From the NCBI GenBank assembly GCA_050084515.1, contig CM114272.1, positions 51,522,001 to 51,586,000 of the forward strand: a DNA stretch of 64,000 nucleotides, written 5' to 3'. Shown piece by piece: positions 9,496-20,336 of the stretch (positions are counted from its first letter, which is position 1; every line of letters starts with the position of its first letter). The stretch is from Blasia pusilla. Taxonomy: Eukaryota; Marchantiophyta; Marchantiopsida; Blasiales. The notes beneath the pieces were generated by a model, which saw only the letters and a list, made by a program, of their open reading frames with translations, made no database searches and was not told where the DNA came from. The translations under genes were made by a program, and so were the position numbers.

Positions 9496-10730
9496 TTACT
9501 TGCGAGATTGAGAGTGATCACGTGAGAGGGGCACAAGGGCCATCACCACGTCCTTTCGGGATTTTGAGAGGCGAGGTAGTGGACCTGAGAGTAGCTTTAG
9601 AGGGTTTACCCAGAGTGGTATGAGGTTTTCGAGAGTCTCCACGTGAGAAACCACCTCAATCTCTTTTGTGTCGTCTTCAAACGAGGGGCAGCGTAAAGAG
9701 GAGTGTGTTAGTGATTCACCGTACACATTGAGTGGTCCTACCAATTGGGCGTACGAGATGGATGACCGGGATAGAGGACCGCGTAGGTTTTTGAGTGTTG
9801 TAGGCACTATAGAGCTACACAACTTCATTGCGGAGTTTAGGAGTTGGTGTGACTCACAATGGGCTAGGATCTCTAGAGATTTCAACCCGTTTACAACATG
9901 GAACGGTATGTTCCAGTATTTAGAGGGGGCGTCCATGGACGATTACCATGAGTTCTCCCACAGATATGCCCAGGAGATAGAGGCATGATGACTCTACTAT
10001 GACCCACGCTATGTGTCATGGTCGGAGCCATTTCCAGATGAGGAGGAGGAGTCAGGAGAGGCTACTTCCTCTTCCAGAAGTGATGTTTTAGGAGGGTTCA
10101 CTCGCACTGGAGCAGTTGCACCATCTAGTCGGGTTCCTCCCAAGTTCAACCCCGTGGTTGAGTTCTTTGCTCAGTTGAGGGCAAGCTACCAAGGGGTACG
10201 GACGGAGAAGTTGCGGAGCATCAACGACTTTGAGAGGTGCCTGGGTGAGAGTTTGCGTGAGGCTTACACTCACTTTTGCCGGTTGATCAACGTCACTCAG
10301 GGGGTGATAGAGGCTCAGGCTATCCAGTCATGGTACGCGATGCTGGATCGGACCCTACGGACATGGGTGCGAGAGGGGGTGGTCCTTATGAATACCTCCC
10401 CTACGTTGAGAGATGTTTTTAGGACCGCCGAGAATATTGAGCGTAACATGGCGAAGGAGAGCGTAGCCACCATGGGTTTTGGGCGAGAGCACTTTTGATT
10501 ATCTGCACCACCACTGCAACAACGTGGACTCCAAGATAGGTCGATTGTGGCACCACAAGCTCAGGGAGGATACCGAGAGGCCGTGCCACAGAAACCTGCG
10601 CCTTCATATGCGGCTCAGTTTCAGCCGCCTACGATTACTTGATGGTCATGTGGTGGAGCCCATCATCAACGCGATTGCACTCGTCAAGGTCATGGACGTG
10701 TGCCTCAATATGGAGGAGGAGATGGTGCTG
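9496..10730 (+). pseudogene. MT2a Gag, N-terminal and capsid-like part
   Basis: The reading frame is open from about 9,668 to 9,988, broken by TGA (an Arg codon in context), and resumes at 10,013-10,498. Segments FLSVVGTIELHNFIAEFRSW, FERCLGESLREAYTHFCRLI and WYAMLDRTLRTWVREGV fit the helical capsid region of Ty3/gypsy Gag (retrotrans_gag), including the L-x2-FExxxGESLREAxxRF-like pattern. Gag packages the element RNA into particles. The coding then frameshifts and is cut at 10,730 by a 5-bp-duplicating insertion; the zinc-knuckle part continues at 21,606. Confidence 0.7.
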
Positions 10731-11688
10731 TGTAATGTACAAGAAGTATAAGAATTGATCTTTTTACAGTAATTTAATGAGTTCGATCCCCAAGAGGATC
10801 AATATTATGTGAAAAGAGAGTTCAAGATAGCATTTATCTTGCAATAGTTGTAGTTAAGTATATAATTCGGATTCAATCACTTATCAGGGTATTTTTCTCT
10901 CTATTAGTACCAAGATTTCTTTCATCAATTCTCTCTAGTGGAATTGAATTCACGCTCAGGTAGATCTTCACTCAACATCAAAGAACCTCACAGAGATCTC
11001 AACAAGAACCTGGCTTTTCCTACTTTCGGAACTCAATCCGTCTAGGCAGGCTACTCTCTGTCGAACATATTTCTTACAACTCACTATTGATTATTCTAAT
11101 GATGGAAGTGTTCTCTTGATTCACCCTTCACTCTACAGACCCAATAAGAATTCTGAGACATATGCATCACACATCAGAATGAAGAAATAAGTGCTTTACT
11201 ACTCCATCAAGAATGAGAAAGCTTCAAAGTGTATACAAGCTTGAGAGGGTACTACTCTCTTGCTCGGACCATTCCTACAACATAAGGACTTTGTGAAAGA
11301 ATGATGATGATAGCTACTTCCATGCTTCTTAAATATCTTCCGAGGTAGTAGTAGGTCCAAAGATCTAAAGCATCTCTTAAGACTCTAGTGTATATTAAGA
11401 GTTTGTAACTACCTTGATCTACGGTTCTCTTATCTTTTCCTATGATCGCTATGAATTTGCTAGAGCTTATGTGTTCTAACAATGTGCTGCTTGAAATCAC
11501 TTTGAGTCTTAGCTTCGCTTTGTTGCAAAGTTTGGACTTCTTCTTCTTTCCTTGAGGTCGAAGCTCTTCTTGAGGATGAAGCGCTACATTCTTTGCTCTT
11601 GTTCCACGTGCTTCGTGCTTCGATGAAGAGCAAATTACTTCTTCCTCTTCTTCTTCATTGTTCTTTGTTCAAGAGCAAAGCACTTCAT

Positions 11689-12056
11689 TGTCATGACCAT
11701 ACGGATTATGTCGTAGAGCATAGTGTGATAGTAGAGGCCGTACCTTATGTAGGGCCGTACTGTCTAGGTAGAGATGCGATTTTATACATAGGGTTGGGGG
11801 TTACTCCGTTGAGGGTGACTTTTCCAGTAGGGCCCACTCTTAGGTTGGAGGATACAATGTGGAGTGCACTCAAAGAATAGTTAGTTCTTTGAGTTGAGCC
11901 TGTTGCGTTGGGAGTTAGCCTTGGTAGTGAGTAGAGCTCTTGGCTATGGTGGATCCCGCAAGCTTTGACTTGGATTTTCCCATCATGGAGTGGGTTTGGC
12001 TCAATTTTATGTGATTCTATACATGTTTTATGATAGTAGGTCTCTCACGGATTTCA
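11689..12056 (+). repeat. MT1a 5' terminal block B
   Basis: This 368-bp block recurs at 20,843-21,211. It is unrelated in sequence to block B of MT2 but has the same role and internal layout. An inverted repeat CTCAAAGAA...TTCTTTGAG (11,869-11,893) surrounds the presumed transcription start. Confidence 0.85.
11853..11893 (+). promoter_or_regulatory. MT1a core promoter and presumed RNA 5' end
   Basis: A weak TATA-like TACAAT at 11,853 lies 30 bp upstream of AGTTCTTTGAG (11,883-11,893). The sister copy MT1b has a good TATAAGG at the same place. The 11-mer is the exact reverse complement of CTCAAAGAACT at 12,057-12,067, immediately after block B. Start site inferred from this spacing. Confidence 0.55.
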
Positions 12057-12067
12057 CTCAAAGAACT
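12057..12067 (+). promoter_or_regulatory. MT1a self-complementary primer-binding site
   Basis: CTCAAAGAACT follows block B directly and pairs over all 11 positions with the presumed RNA 5' end at 11,883-11,893. No tRNA-derived primer site is recognisable here. The same arrangement is present in MT1b (10 of 11 pairs). Confidence 0.6.
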
Positions 12068-13558
12068 CGATGGTAGCTTCGATCGTGGATCAATAGGATC
12101 TGGTTAGGGCTGATTGTGTACTCAGCCGTGGATGTTCATGGCTTGTGGCCTATGTTGGAGGTGTGAATCTGGTGCGTGGTTGGTTGGGATAGAAGCGCCT
12201 TGCTGAGAGCTTTCCAATGCGCTTTAGAGCGCCGGATTTCGTCAAGGGAGTTGGAAGTAATCAAGGATTGAAGATTCTGGTTCGTGTTTGACGGTTTTAT
12301 GATGTGGAGAGCTTGGAGTGCGGAAGCTCTGTTGAAGTTCATCCAGATCGGGTGAGAGGTTCCTATTGCTACTTATATTGTGATCTCATGTGAAGCTCTC
12401 TGCTTGAGTATGTGGAGCGTTGCGGATTTCTGTGTGCATGAATCTGGGCGGAAGCGCTGTCGGATTTGTGATTCTGGCGGTGTATGGACAACAAGTTTGA
12501 CTGATTTTTAGCTCAGAGTACAGAGCTCGGTTGTAGCTGATTTTTTGTGGAAAGATAGCCATGGTGGCCAATTGAATTTTGGTTAAAACAGATTCAATTT
12601 TGGTTGAGAATTTGTGGAGTAATTTTTGATCGAAATTTTGTGGACTAGCTATGGTGGACAATAGAGCGGAGGGGCTGGTCGGTTGGTGACTCGTCCGTTT
12701 TGGAGACGCCTATCCCATTGGGGGCGACCTGGTTTGGCCTCTCTCCATAGCAGAGTATGGCGAAGCATGGCGAACGGGGCATGTCTTGAGCATTTCTCGG
12801 CGTTTCGAGGCTTCGAGGCAACTCGTGGTAGCTCGCGGCGAATGGGCGTGAGATGCGCGGTAAGGAGCAAGGAGCAAGCAAGCAAGCTTGCTTGCTTGGG
12901 CTTGAGGTAGTTTTTGCAGGATTTGTGAGTTGAGTGTTGCATAACTGGTCATCCATCTTTGGGCTATTCTGCTTGGAAGACGCTTAACTGCTGAGTTCTT
13001 AACTATGCCAATGTACACACTGGTGTAGCTCATTTGGTGCTATTCGGAGATGTGTTAGGCGCTTTATGCATCTTGGGTTTTCGATTGATGGACCTCTAGG
13101 GCATAGTATGGTGTAGCCTCTCCATGCAGGTGATATTTTCAGGTGCTACGAGTGCGACTAGCACGTCATCGACCAATGGCGAAGTAGCTATTGCGTTAGA
13201 ATTGTGTGGTGGGTTCTGTGAATTCAGGGGGCGCCACGTTTGGTGGATTGTGTTACCTTGATTTCCATTTGCGATTGGAGGGTTGTGGTTGGACTTCTTG
13301 TGTTTGGATTCCCTCCATCGTTGCTTCTTGCTTCTTGCGCCCATTGTTAGGGTTGACGTTGATTTCCAGAGTAGTTTTACTCTTGTGTGGTACCGATGGA
13401 GTGAGGGAGTGATGACCGATGAGACCGTGGGAGGCTTCTTGTGGTGATGACAAGTTAGGTTGCCTACACCCATAGCTAGTAGAGCTAGAATAGTACAGCG
13501 ACATCGACGTCACTTGGTTACTTAGTGGTGGTGATTTGGTGGTGGTGCGGCATCGGCG
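12068..13558 (+). other. MT1a leader, non-coding
   Basis: A 1.5-kb leader without a convincing gene, matched by MT1b 49,972-51,377. It includes a 24-bp perfect palindrome at 12,875-12,898, made of three CAAG units followed by three CTTG units; MT1b keeps a shortened form near 50,583-50,600. Short open frames on either strand are not conserved between the copies. Confidence 0.5.
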
Positions 13559-14675
13559 TTGGTCATCACGGAGCTTTTTGATGGTCTGGTTGGGGACCGT
13601 GGTGCGGACAGTGGTGGTTTTACACGGAGTGGATTGAGGTATCAGCTACCTTTTCCACTTCCGACGGTTGATGAAGAGGAGCACGAGGGTGTTCCAAACA
13701 CCAAGTCTTCTACGTTGTTATCGAGTGTTGCAGCTCCATTGATTTGGGATATGGACGGGATATATGGGGCCATGAAGGGCCCACGACGATACTCGGGTGC
13801 AGTGGGCACCATTGAGTTGGAGGACTTCATTAAGGAGTTTGATACGTGGTGTGATATGCAGATGTTGCGGAACGCAACGTTGTTTACACCCTTCTTGGCT
13901 TGGAAGGGATTGTTTTAGCACTTGGAGGGACCACCCATGGATGATTACCATGAGTTCAGGAGGTTGCTGTTGAGATTGAGGCGTGGAGACAATATTGGTC
14001 TCCAGGCTATGTGTCTATCACCCATGGTGGTAGCGGTAGTAGTGCTCTTCTTTGTCGGCGACCTGACCCGACATTGAGTGGAAAGTGAGTACGAGCCGGA
14101 GTGAGGGTACCAGTGGAGGTACCCATGGAGGTACCAATGGGGGTACTAGTGGAGGTACTAGTGCCCCACCATCATTCAGCCCAGTTGCAGAGTTCTTCAA
14201 GAGGTTGAAGAAGAACTATTAGGGAGTGAAGACAGAGAAGTTGAGGAGTCTTCAAGAATTTGAGCGAAAGACTGGTGAGAGTCTTTGTGAGGCATACACT
14301 CGTATGCGACGCTTGATTTCGATTACCAGGGTGTGATCGAGGCTCAGCGATCCGGTTTAGGTATGGGATCTTGGACAGAGAGTTGCGCTGCAGGGTACGT
14401 GATTCTACTCTTATGAGTGATGATTCAACCACATTGGCCCATGTGTTTGCTCTAACTGAGAAGATTGAACTTAACATGGTGGAGGAGAGAGTGGTGACAT
14501 CCGCATTCACTAGGGATACAACTACTACTTCTCATGTTCAGCAGTCCACCTCACAGTCTCGTAGTAGTGGTGGTGGTAGTAGTAGTAGTGGGAGTCATGG
14601 GGGGTACACACGACCTCAGTTAGGTCCTAGAGGGACACTTGCGTAGAAACCATTGCCTTCATTTGTTGCCCCGCA
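13559..14675 (+). pseudogene. MT1a Gag, capsid-like part
   Basis: The first segment (13,559-13,918) carries YSGAVGTIELEDFIKEFDTW, equivalent to the TIELHNFIAEF block of MT2 Gag, then LFTPFLAWKGLF; a TAG stop follows. Downstream fragments retain the capsid blocks (LRSLQEFERKTGESL, then LGHERELRCRVRD-like) and 14,371-14,646 is open again, ending in a Ser/Gly-rich linker. MT1b shows the same order, so the breaks are copy-specific damage. Confidence 0.65.
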
Positions 14676-15230
14676 GCAAGGACAGTCATGTTGGACATGT
14701 GGAGGTGATCATGTTAGGAGGTTTTGTCCCCAAGAGGATGGGAGACGGACTTTGGAGGATGGGCCTCAGTCAGCCCCAACTTAGTGTGATCATTGTGGGA
14801 GACCAGGTCATCCTCGAGAGCGTTGCTTTGATCTTCATCCAGAGTTGAGATCAGGTCGCGGCCGTGGTGGAGTAGCTCCGAGAGGCCGAGGTGGTAGAGG
14901 TGGTAGAGGTGGACCAGCGGTTGGAGAGCCTACGGTGGCTACCCCTACCACTACGACAGAGTCAACTATGGCTTCCAGGATTGAGCAGTTGGAGCAGAGG
15001 TTGGCTACTATGGCTGGTATCCAACATAGAGCAGGTTCGGGAGTAGGGGCTTCCACCTCTTATGGAGGGGATGATCTCTCTTATAAGGCGAGTCAGCACA
15101 AGTTGAGGCATCAGCTGTAGTTACGAGAGGAGCCACTCGAGCGTCAGAGCAACGTGGTGCTACTGTGGAGTTGGACCCACAGAGGGGTGAGGCTGGGAGG
15201 CAGGCTAGGCTTCCCTAGTCATTCTTGTTG
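14676..15230 (+). pseudogene. MT1a Gag zinc knuckles, RGG tract and coiled coil
   Basis: Two zinc knuckles are encoded around 14,690-14,840: CWTCGGDHVRRFC, an unusual C-x2-C-x3-H-x4-C, and CDHCGRPGHPRERC, a standard C-x2-C-x4-H-x4-C. A stop (TAG, likely from CAG) lies between them. Next is an Arg/Gly tract (GRGRGGVAPRGRGGRGGRGG, about 14,850-14,910) of the RNA-binding RGG type, then a Leu/Glu-rich segment (RIEQLEQRLATMAG) that looks like a short coiled coil. The short first knuckle is also present in MT2b, so it is a family trait. Confidence 0.7.
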
Positions 15231-16198
15231 TTTGAGGTGCTTAGGACTCCATCCATGGTTCCTACGCAGCCTATTGAGCCTACAGTGGGGACTAAGGCAT
15301 CTACATCGCATGTAGTAGACACAGATGTAGCATCTAGTGCAATATTGCGGATGGCAACTTCAGTGTTGGGATCCCCATTGTTTTCAGCCACTGAGTTGAT
15401 GGCCTTAGGAGTTGACTTAGCTCATGTATTTCAGCTAGCAGCCACGTTGTGTGTGAATGTGGGAGTGTTACTGCTACACGTGCTGAGGTGGATGAGGGTG
15501 TTGCGGTGGAGAAGCCCTCTATGTCAGGTGTAGCATTGAGTACCAGTGCTACTTGGCAGGCAGTAGCAGCGAAGATGGATGCATTACCAGCCCGGCCAGC
15601 CATTGATCGTGAGAGGCTTACACCTGGTGTATGTATGTTGGACAATTGTAGTGGGATATTCCGATTGGTGAGTCCTACAGGACAGGTGTTTAGACTAGAT
15701 AGAGTCTTGTTAGACTATGGTGCCCAGTCTTTGATGTTGGGAAAGGCGGCATGTATTGGTTTGGATATTCGGAGGTCAGAGCTTGAGCCCCCATTCCAGA
15801 TTCGAACATCACTTGGAGGAGCCAATGATAGGTCTAAATTCATGACACGGGAGAAGTTGTCTGTATAGGTGAGACCAGATCATGTGACTGATAGCTCCCG
15901 GTTGGGAGTACCTACAGTGGTCACATCAGCCGAGTCGTGTGATGTACTAGTTGGAGGAGCAGTATTGTACCCGATGGGTTTTTAGATGGACTATTGGACT
16001 AAGACAACGTCTTATAGACATGGCTGGCAGTCCGGGGATGGACGTATGAGGCAGGTTCCTGTGAGATTTATTTATGGGGCTCGACTAGGAGGGTCTTCCC
16101 CAATAGTGTTAGCATCTGTGGCTGGTTTTAGTGGAGTAGTCACTTGGCCAGGAGACTTTTTGAAGGGTAATCTTTCTGCTATGGATTCTCCTGCATGA
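15231..16198 (+). pseudogene. MT1a retropepsin-like protease region
   Basis: In the open segment 15,449-15,868 residues 85-98 read DRVLLDYGAQSLML. This is the LLDxGAxxxxL active-site pattern of retroviral aspartic proteases, where D-S/T-G is usual; MT2a keeps a DS form at the same place, so Tyr is probably a mutation. Downstream CDVLVGGAVLYPMGF and the GW segment near 16,020-16,040 match the remainder of the protease fold and are conserved in all four copies. Stops at 15,866 and 15,984 interrupt it. The protease would cut the polyprotein. Confidence 0.65.
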
Positions 16199-16313
16199 GG
16201 AGGTAGAGGAGGTCCCTAGTTTTGCAGCAGTAGCATCCTCATCGTTGGATGTGCCACTTTGGAGTTCAGGCGGTGCACTACGGCAGGAGGCGATTGCCTA
16301 GTGCGAGAGAGGC

Positions 16314-17357
16314 TTGGTGTGGGTTATACCTCACGAGGAAGAGGAGGCCCCACGGCGGACTCCTACTTTTGGTCCAGTTGGATTATCCCCTTTGGATACT
16401 ACACCCATTGTATGGCAGTATCCGCCGAAGGGCATTTGTGTGTTAGATCTCTTTGGTGGGATTAGCACTGGTTTGGTTGCAGTGTTGCAGGACGGTATTC
16501 CTGTGCGGAGATACGTGTTTGTGGAGCAAGATGAGACGGCCCAGAGAGTCTCATCCCGACATATTGGTGAGTTGATGCGGAGATATCCTGAGTCGTTGCC
16601 GCCATCAGCTATTCGTGGGTACCAACGTGCTTTGCCATCACAGATTGCATTGTTGGGGGCGCGAGACCTTGAGAGGGTTGGTCTTGTGGATTTGGTGATT
16701 GCTGGATGGCCATGTCAAGGTCATACACGTGCTGGTCGTGGTGAGGGATTACACGACCCTAGGTCTCGATTGTTTTGGGAGATGTTACGGGTGTTACGAC
16801 ATCTTCAGGTTCATCAGGCACGTGCTCCAACTTACATTCTGGAGAATGTTCCATTGTTGAGTGACACTCGGACCCGGATGATGGCGAGTGTTCATGAGGT
16901 GCGGTCTTGGATTGGACCAGTGGTGTTGTTGGATGCTGGTGTGAAGTTGGCTCAGCGGCGAGATAGTCCACGCTTGTGGTGGACAAACTTGTTGCCTAGG
17001 GAGGTTCTCGTCGAGCATATGATGCGGTCTGGCAAGGATCCTTGCCTTACAGTGGATAGTATCTTGGATACTGGGCGACTTTCTCAGGTGGTGAGGGTTA
17101 TTAATCGGTCACCCATGGCAGTGGTGAATGATGTGGGCCAGCCTAGGATGGCACTACCCACATTTGTGAGTTTTCCCTTGTCACATGCCTACAGGGAAGG
17201 TCGTCCCGGGCTTGTATGGGATTCTCATGTGCGACAGTTGGTGGAGCCTAATGTTGATGAGAGAGAGCGTGCGATGGGATTTGCTACTGGTGTGATAACG
17301 GTTGCTTCCATTTGTGAGGCTTCACGACGTCATGTGTTGGGTCAACCATGGACCTGA
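16314..17357 (+). CDS. MT1a C5-cytosine DNA methyltransferase domain
   Basis: The 347-residue open segment holds the cytosine-5 methyltransferase motifs in canonical order: motif I VLDLFGGISTG (residues 43-53, SAM binding), motif II acidic residue in YVFVEQDE (E71), motif IV GWPCQGH (131-137, catalytic C134), motif VI ENV (177-179), motif VIII-like SPRLWWTN (218-225), motif IX-like ERERAMGF (316-323) and the start of motif X, RRHVLGQ. The order is not permuted, unlike plant DRM enzymes. GIxTG plus a following VxxYVxxE resembles DNMT3 by eye, while PCQ resembles DNMT1/CMT enzymes; a tree is needed. A one-base deletion at about 17,345 shifts the frame within motif X; the tail continues in 17,348-17,629. 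The first Met is internal, as coding continues upstream. It lies between protease and RT, so it is part of Pol. Confidence 0.88.
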   Translation: MVWVIPHEEEEAPRRTPTFGPVGLSPLDTTPIVWQYPPKGICVLDLFGGISTGLVAVLQDGIPVRRYVFVEQDETAQRVSSRHIGELMRRYPESLPPSAIRGYQRALPSQIALLGARDLERVGLVDLVIAGWPCQGHTRAGRGEGLHDPRSRLFWEMLRVLRHLQVHQARAPTYILENVPLLSDTRTRMMASVHEVRSWIGPVVLLDAGVKLAQRRDSPRLWWTNLLPREVLVEHMMRSGKDPCLTVDSILDTGRLSQVVRVINRSPMAVVNDVGQPRMALPTFVSFPLSHAYREGRPGLVWDSHVRQLVEPNVDERERAMGFATGVITVASICEASRRHVLGQPWT

Positions 17358-17629
17358 ATTGTTTGACCTGGATTTTGAGTCTTGGTATGGCCGAGCAGCA
17401 TCGACTTCGGACTATGTCTATGGGTCTTCCACCCCTTGTGATGAGCTCGATGGCTACCGGGACGGTAGAGACATCAGCTGGGGGCGAGGAGAATAGTATT
17501 TTGCATCCTTGGAGTAAATGGGATGTAATGGCTGGGCATGTGGAGTTGGTTGCTCATGCTAGTGGAGGAGTTATTTGCTCAGATGATGGTGTAGCTAAGA
17601 GTGTACTATCTTGTGAGGGGGTTGCATAG
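17348..17629 (+). pseudogene. MT1a methyltransferase C-terminal tail and linker to RT
   Basis: After the frameshift, this frame gives MDLNCLTWILSLGMAEQ, which directly follows GQ of motif X in all other copies (GQAMDLNCLTW in MT2b). The remaining residues form a linker to the RT without recognised domains. A TAG at 17,627 ends it, and the RT frame starts nine bases later; in context the stop looks like a mutated CAG, so methyltransferase and RT were continuous. Confidence 0.65.
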
Positions 17630-17635
17630 CAGCCA

Positions 17636-19927
17636 ATGGCGTTGTCCTCTCCCTCTAGTGTGCCAGTGGAGGAGACTTGGGAGCCATTACTTGGGCCCAA
17701 GCTTACGGGAGGTGAGAAACGACGCTTGACACAGTTCCTACGTGCTTATAAGAGTTGTTTTGCCTTTAGCGTGAAGGAGTTGGGTGCTTTGGTTGGACCC
17801 GGTATACGGATTGATTTGGCTAGTGATTCGCCAATCTTCCATCATCCCTACCGATATAGTGATATGGAGAGGGACCTGATTCAGAGTAGGACATTGGACC
17901 TTTTGGAGGCTGGATTAGTGGAGTTGTCACATGGAGAGTATGCATCAGCCACTGTCATGCCTGCTAAAAAGGATGTGCATGGCAACTACACGGATAGGCG
18001 GATGTGTGGAGATTACCGTCTTATCAATCGGCAGACCAAGGCGGATAGGTATGCCATGCCTTCACCTGAGGAGATCTTTGATGTTGTGGGACAGGCAAAG
18101 ATTTTCAGTTCTTTGGATCTTCGGGCAAGATACCATCAGTTGCCGATTCGAGAGAGCGACAAGGCCAAGACATCATTTTGGGATGTCAACTCTCATGGCA
18201 AGGATTGTTTGTACCAGTGGAAATTCTTATCCTTTGGGTTGAAGAATGCACCTGCCGAGTTTCAGAGAGTGATGGACAGGATCCTAGCATGGTTGGATTT
18301 TTTTGGTGTTACATTGATGATATCTTGGTGTTCAGTAACATGGTGGAGGAGCCAGATACATTTGCAGATTGTGTTTGAGCGGTTGAAAGCTCATGGTCTA
18401 TGTTTGCATCCAAGAAAGTGTAAGTTCTTCCATGAGGATGTTGAGTACTTGGGTTATGTGATCTATCTAGGTGGTTTGGGAGTTCAGCAAGCAAAGGTGG
18501 AGGCTATTGCACTTATACCTCGTCCGGTAGATGTGAGTAGAGTTCGGGCATTCATGAGATTGGCGAACTACTATCAGAGGTATGTGAAGGGATTTTGTGC
18601 TATGGCAAAGCTTTTGAACCAATTGCTGAAATCAGATCAAGAGTGGCATTGGGGAGATGATCAAGAGAGAGCTTTTGTGGAGCTCAAGGCCCAGTTGGTG
18701 ACGGCGCCTATCTTGAGGAGATCTATCAGAGGGCGCCCATTTCAGTTACACACTGATTGGAGTAGGTTGGGACTTGGAGCAATGTTGACACAACATAATG
18801 ATGCGCACATGGAATTTGTGGTGGCCTATGCAAGTCGTTTGAATAATGTAGCGGAGTCGCGCTATAGTTCATATGAGGGAGAGTGCTTGGCAGTAGTGTG
18901 GGCTGTGGCACACTTTAGGTATTACTTGTTTGGCACACAGTTCACCCTTTTTACTGATCCCCAACCGCTCAAGTGGTTGATGGAGTCTGACAAGCTTACA
19001 GGGAAGCCTACATGGTGGGCTCTTATCTTACAGGAGTATGACTTACAGGTAGTACATAGATCTGGAGTTGCCAACCTTGATGCTGATGGGTTGAGTAGGA
19101 ACCCATGTACTAGCCAAGAGGATGCAACTGGGGCTAGATGGCATGGCGAGGTTGATGAGGAGATGGTGCCACGTTGGCATGCATCTGCCTTTTTATGTTG
19201 GTTAGGGGTGGACTCTAGTATGGAGGACCACATGACATCTTACTCTAGTCAGAGGGTAGATGGCCAACCTTCAGATCCTAAGGTTGGAGATGGTGGTACG
19301 GATCAACATGATATTCATGATGATGTGTTGGTGTTGGAGTTTCTATGGACCAGTAGAGTGCCAGGCATAGTGAGTGCCAATGAGCGAGACCGTGTTCTTC
19401 AACGTGCTAAGAGGTATCGATTGGAGGGAACACATATTCTCCGTGTGTGGGAGGATGATAGAGTACGAGTAGTGCCGCATTTGGCTCAGAGAGAGCGCAT
19501 TGTGCGACATGCCCATGAGGAGTTGGGACATTTTGGGGTAAAGTGTACGTATAGCTTACTCCTTGGTCAGTATTGGTGGCGTGGCATGCATACTCAAGTG
19601 CAGCAGTTGGTGTCACATTGTATGGTTTGTGACCGGGTGAGGGCATCATTCAATGCCCCTACACCACAGTTACACCCCTTGCCTATTATGGGATTGGGTT
19701 ACCGTTGGAGTGTGGACTTTGCGGAACCGTTACCGTTGATTGTACGACATCATCGATATGTGTTGGTGATGGTGGAGCACTTCTCCAAGTGGATTGAGTT
19801 GGTGGCATTACCTTACAAGACAAGTGAGGGAACGACGTATGCGTTTCTTGATAGAGTGCTTAGTCATTTTGGTGCACCAGCTGAAGTGCTGACCGACCAG
19901 GGTACAGAGTTTCAGGATGAGTTTTAG
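17636..19927 (+). pseudogene. MT1a Pol: RT, RNase H and integrase
   Basis: One 763-codon frame. RT (about 45-300): YASATVMPAKKD, motif A FSSLDLRARYHQL (D161), FGLKNAPAEFQRVMDRI. The motif C YIDD seen in MT1b is missing: residues 222-241 are a frameshifted stretch between two compensating indels, so the polymerase is dead. RNase H (about 365-490): D374, E416, D441, D482. Integrase: zinc motif H627-x4-H632...C662-x2-C665, then D694 (SVDFAEP) and D754 (LTDQGTEF). The frame stops at 19,925 before the third catalytic residue. Sequence features are Ty3/gypsy, with no chromodomain; a PHD finger takes that place. Confidence 0.9.
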
Positions 19928-20336
19928 GTCTTGTGTGACAAGGTGTTGATTGATCATCGGACCACGTCTCGAGATCATCCAGAGGCGGATGGTTTAGACA
20001 GTGAAGAGGGCATTGCGCAAGTGTGGCCTACAGAAGGGGCATCTTGGAGACTGGGATATTCAGTTGCCATGGTTAGCCATGGGGTATAGGTTTAGTCGTC
20101 GAGCATCCTTGGCTTCCTTCTCACCTTATATTTTGTTATATGGCCGAGATCCAGACTTGCCAACAACAATTTGTCGGGAGTTTAGTAAGGTGGTGAACCT
20201 TGACGACCCAGAGATGTGGATGAGAGTGTGTTCTCAGCGGGAAGAGCTCTTTCGGAGAGTTATGCCAACAACCTTTGAGAATCTTGCCATTGCTCAACAC
20301 AGGGATACGTTGCGGTATGCAACCATTTGAGACCAT
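19928..20336 (+). pseudogene. MT1a integrase C-terminal part
   Basis: After the stop at 19,925 the integrase continues, with frame changes, to 20,330. Compared with MT2b, the segment that should contain the catalytic Glu (EADGLAERVV) reads EADGL followed by a deletion, so the D,D-35-E triad is incomplete. The rest, LPWLAMGYRFSRRASLASFS and FENLAIAQHRDTLRYATI, matches the other copies. A TGA at 20,328 follows the ATI segment, and about 110 bp of the linker seen in MT2a is missing before the PHD part. Confidence 0.75.

Noticed and set aside
10731-11688. SINE, because of a box-B-like GAGTTCGATCCCC near 10,780
   Set aside because: TG...CA ends, a 5-bp duplication and a 1.24-kb length fit a solo LTR; no box A at the right spacing and no A-rich tail.
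16314-17357. A host DRM-type methyltransferase gene
   Set aside because: Motifs are in unpermuted order, the domain recurs in three elements at the same place between protease and RT, and no UBA domain precedes it.
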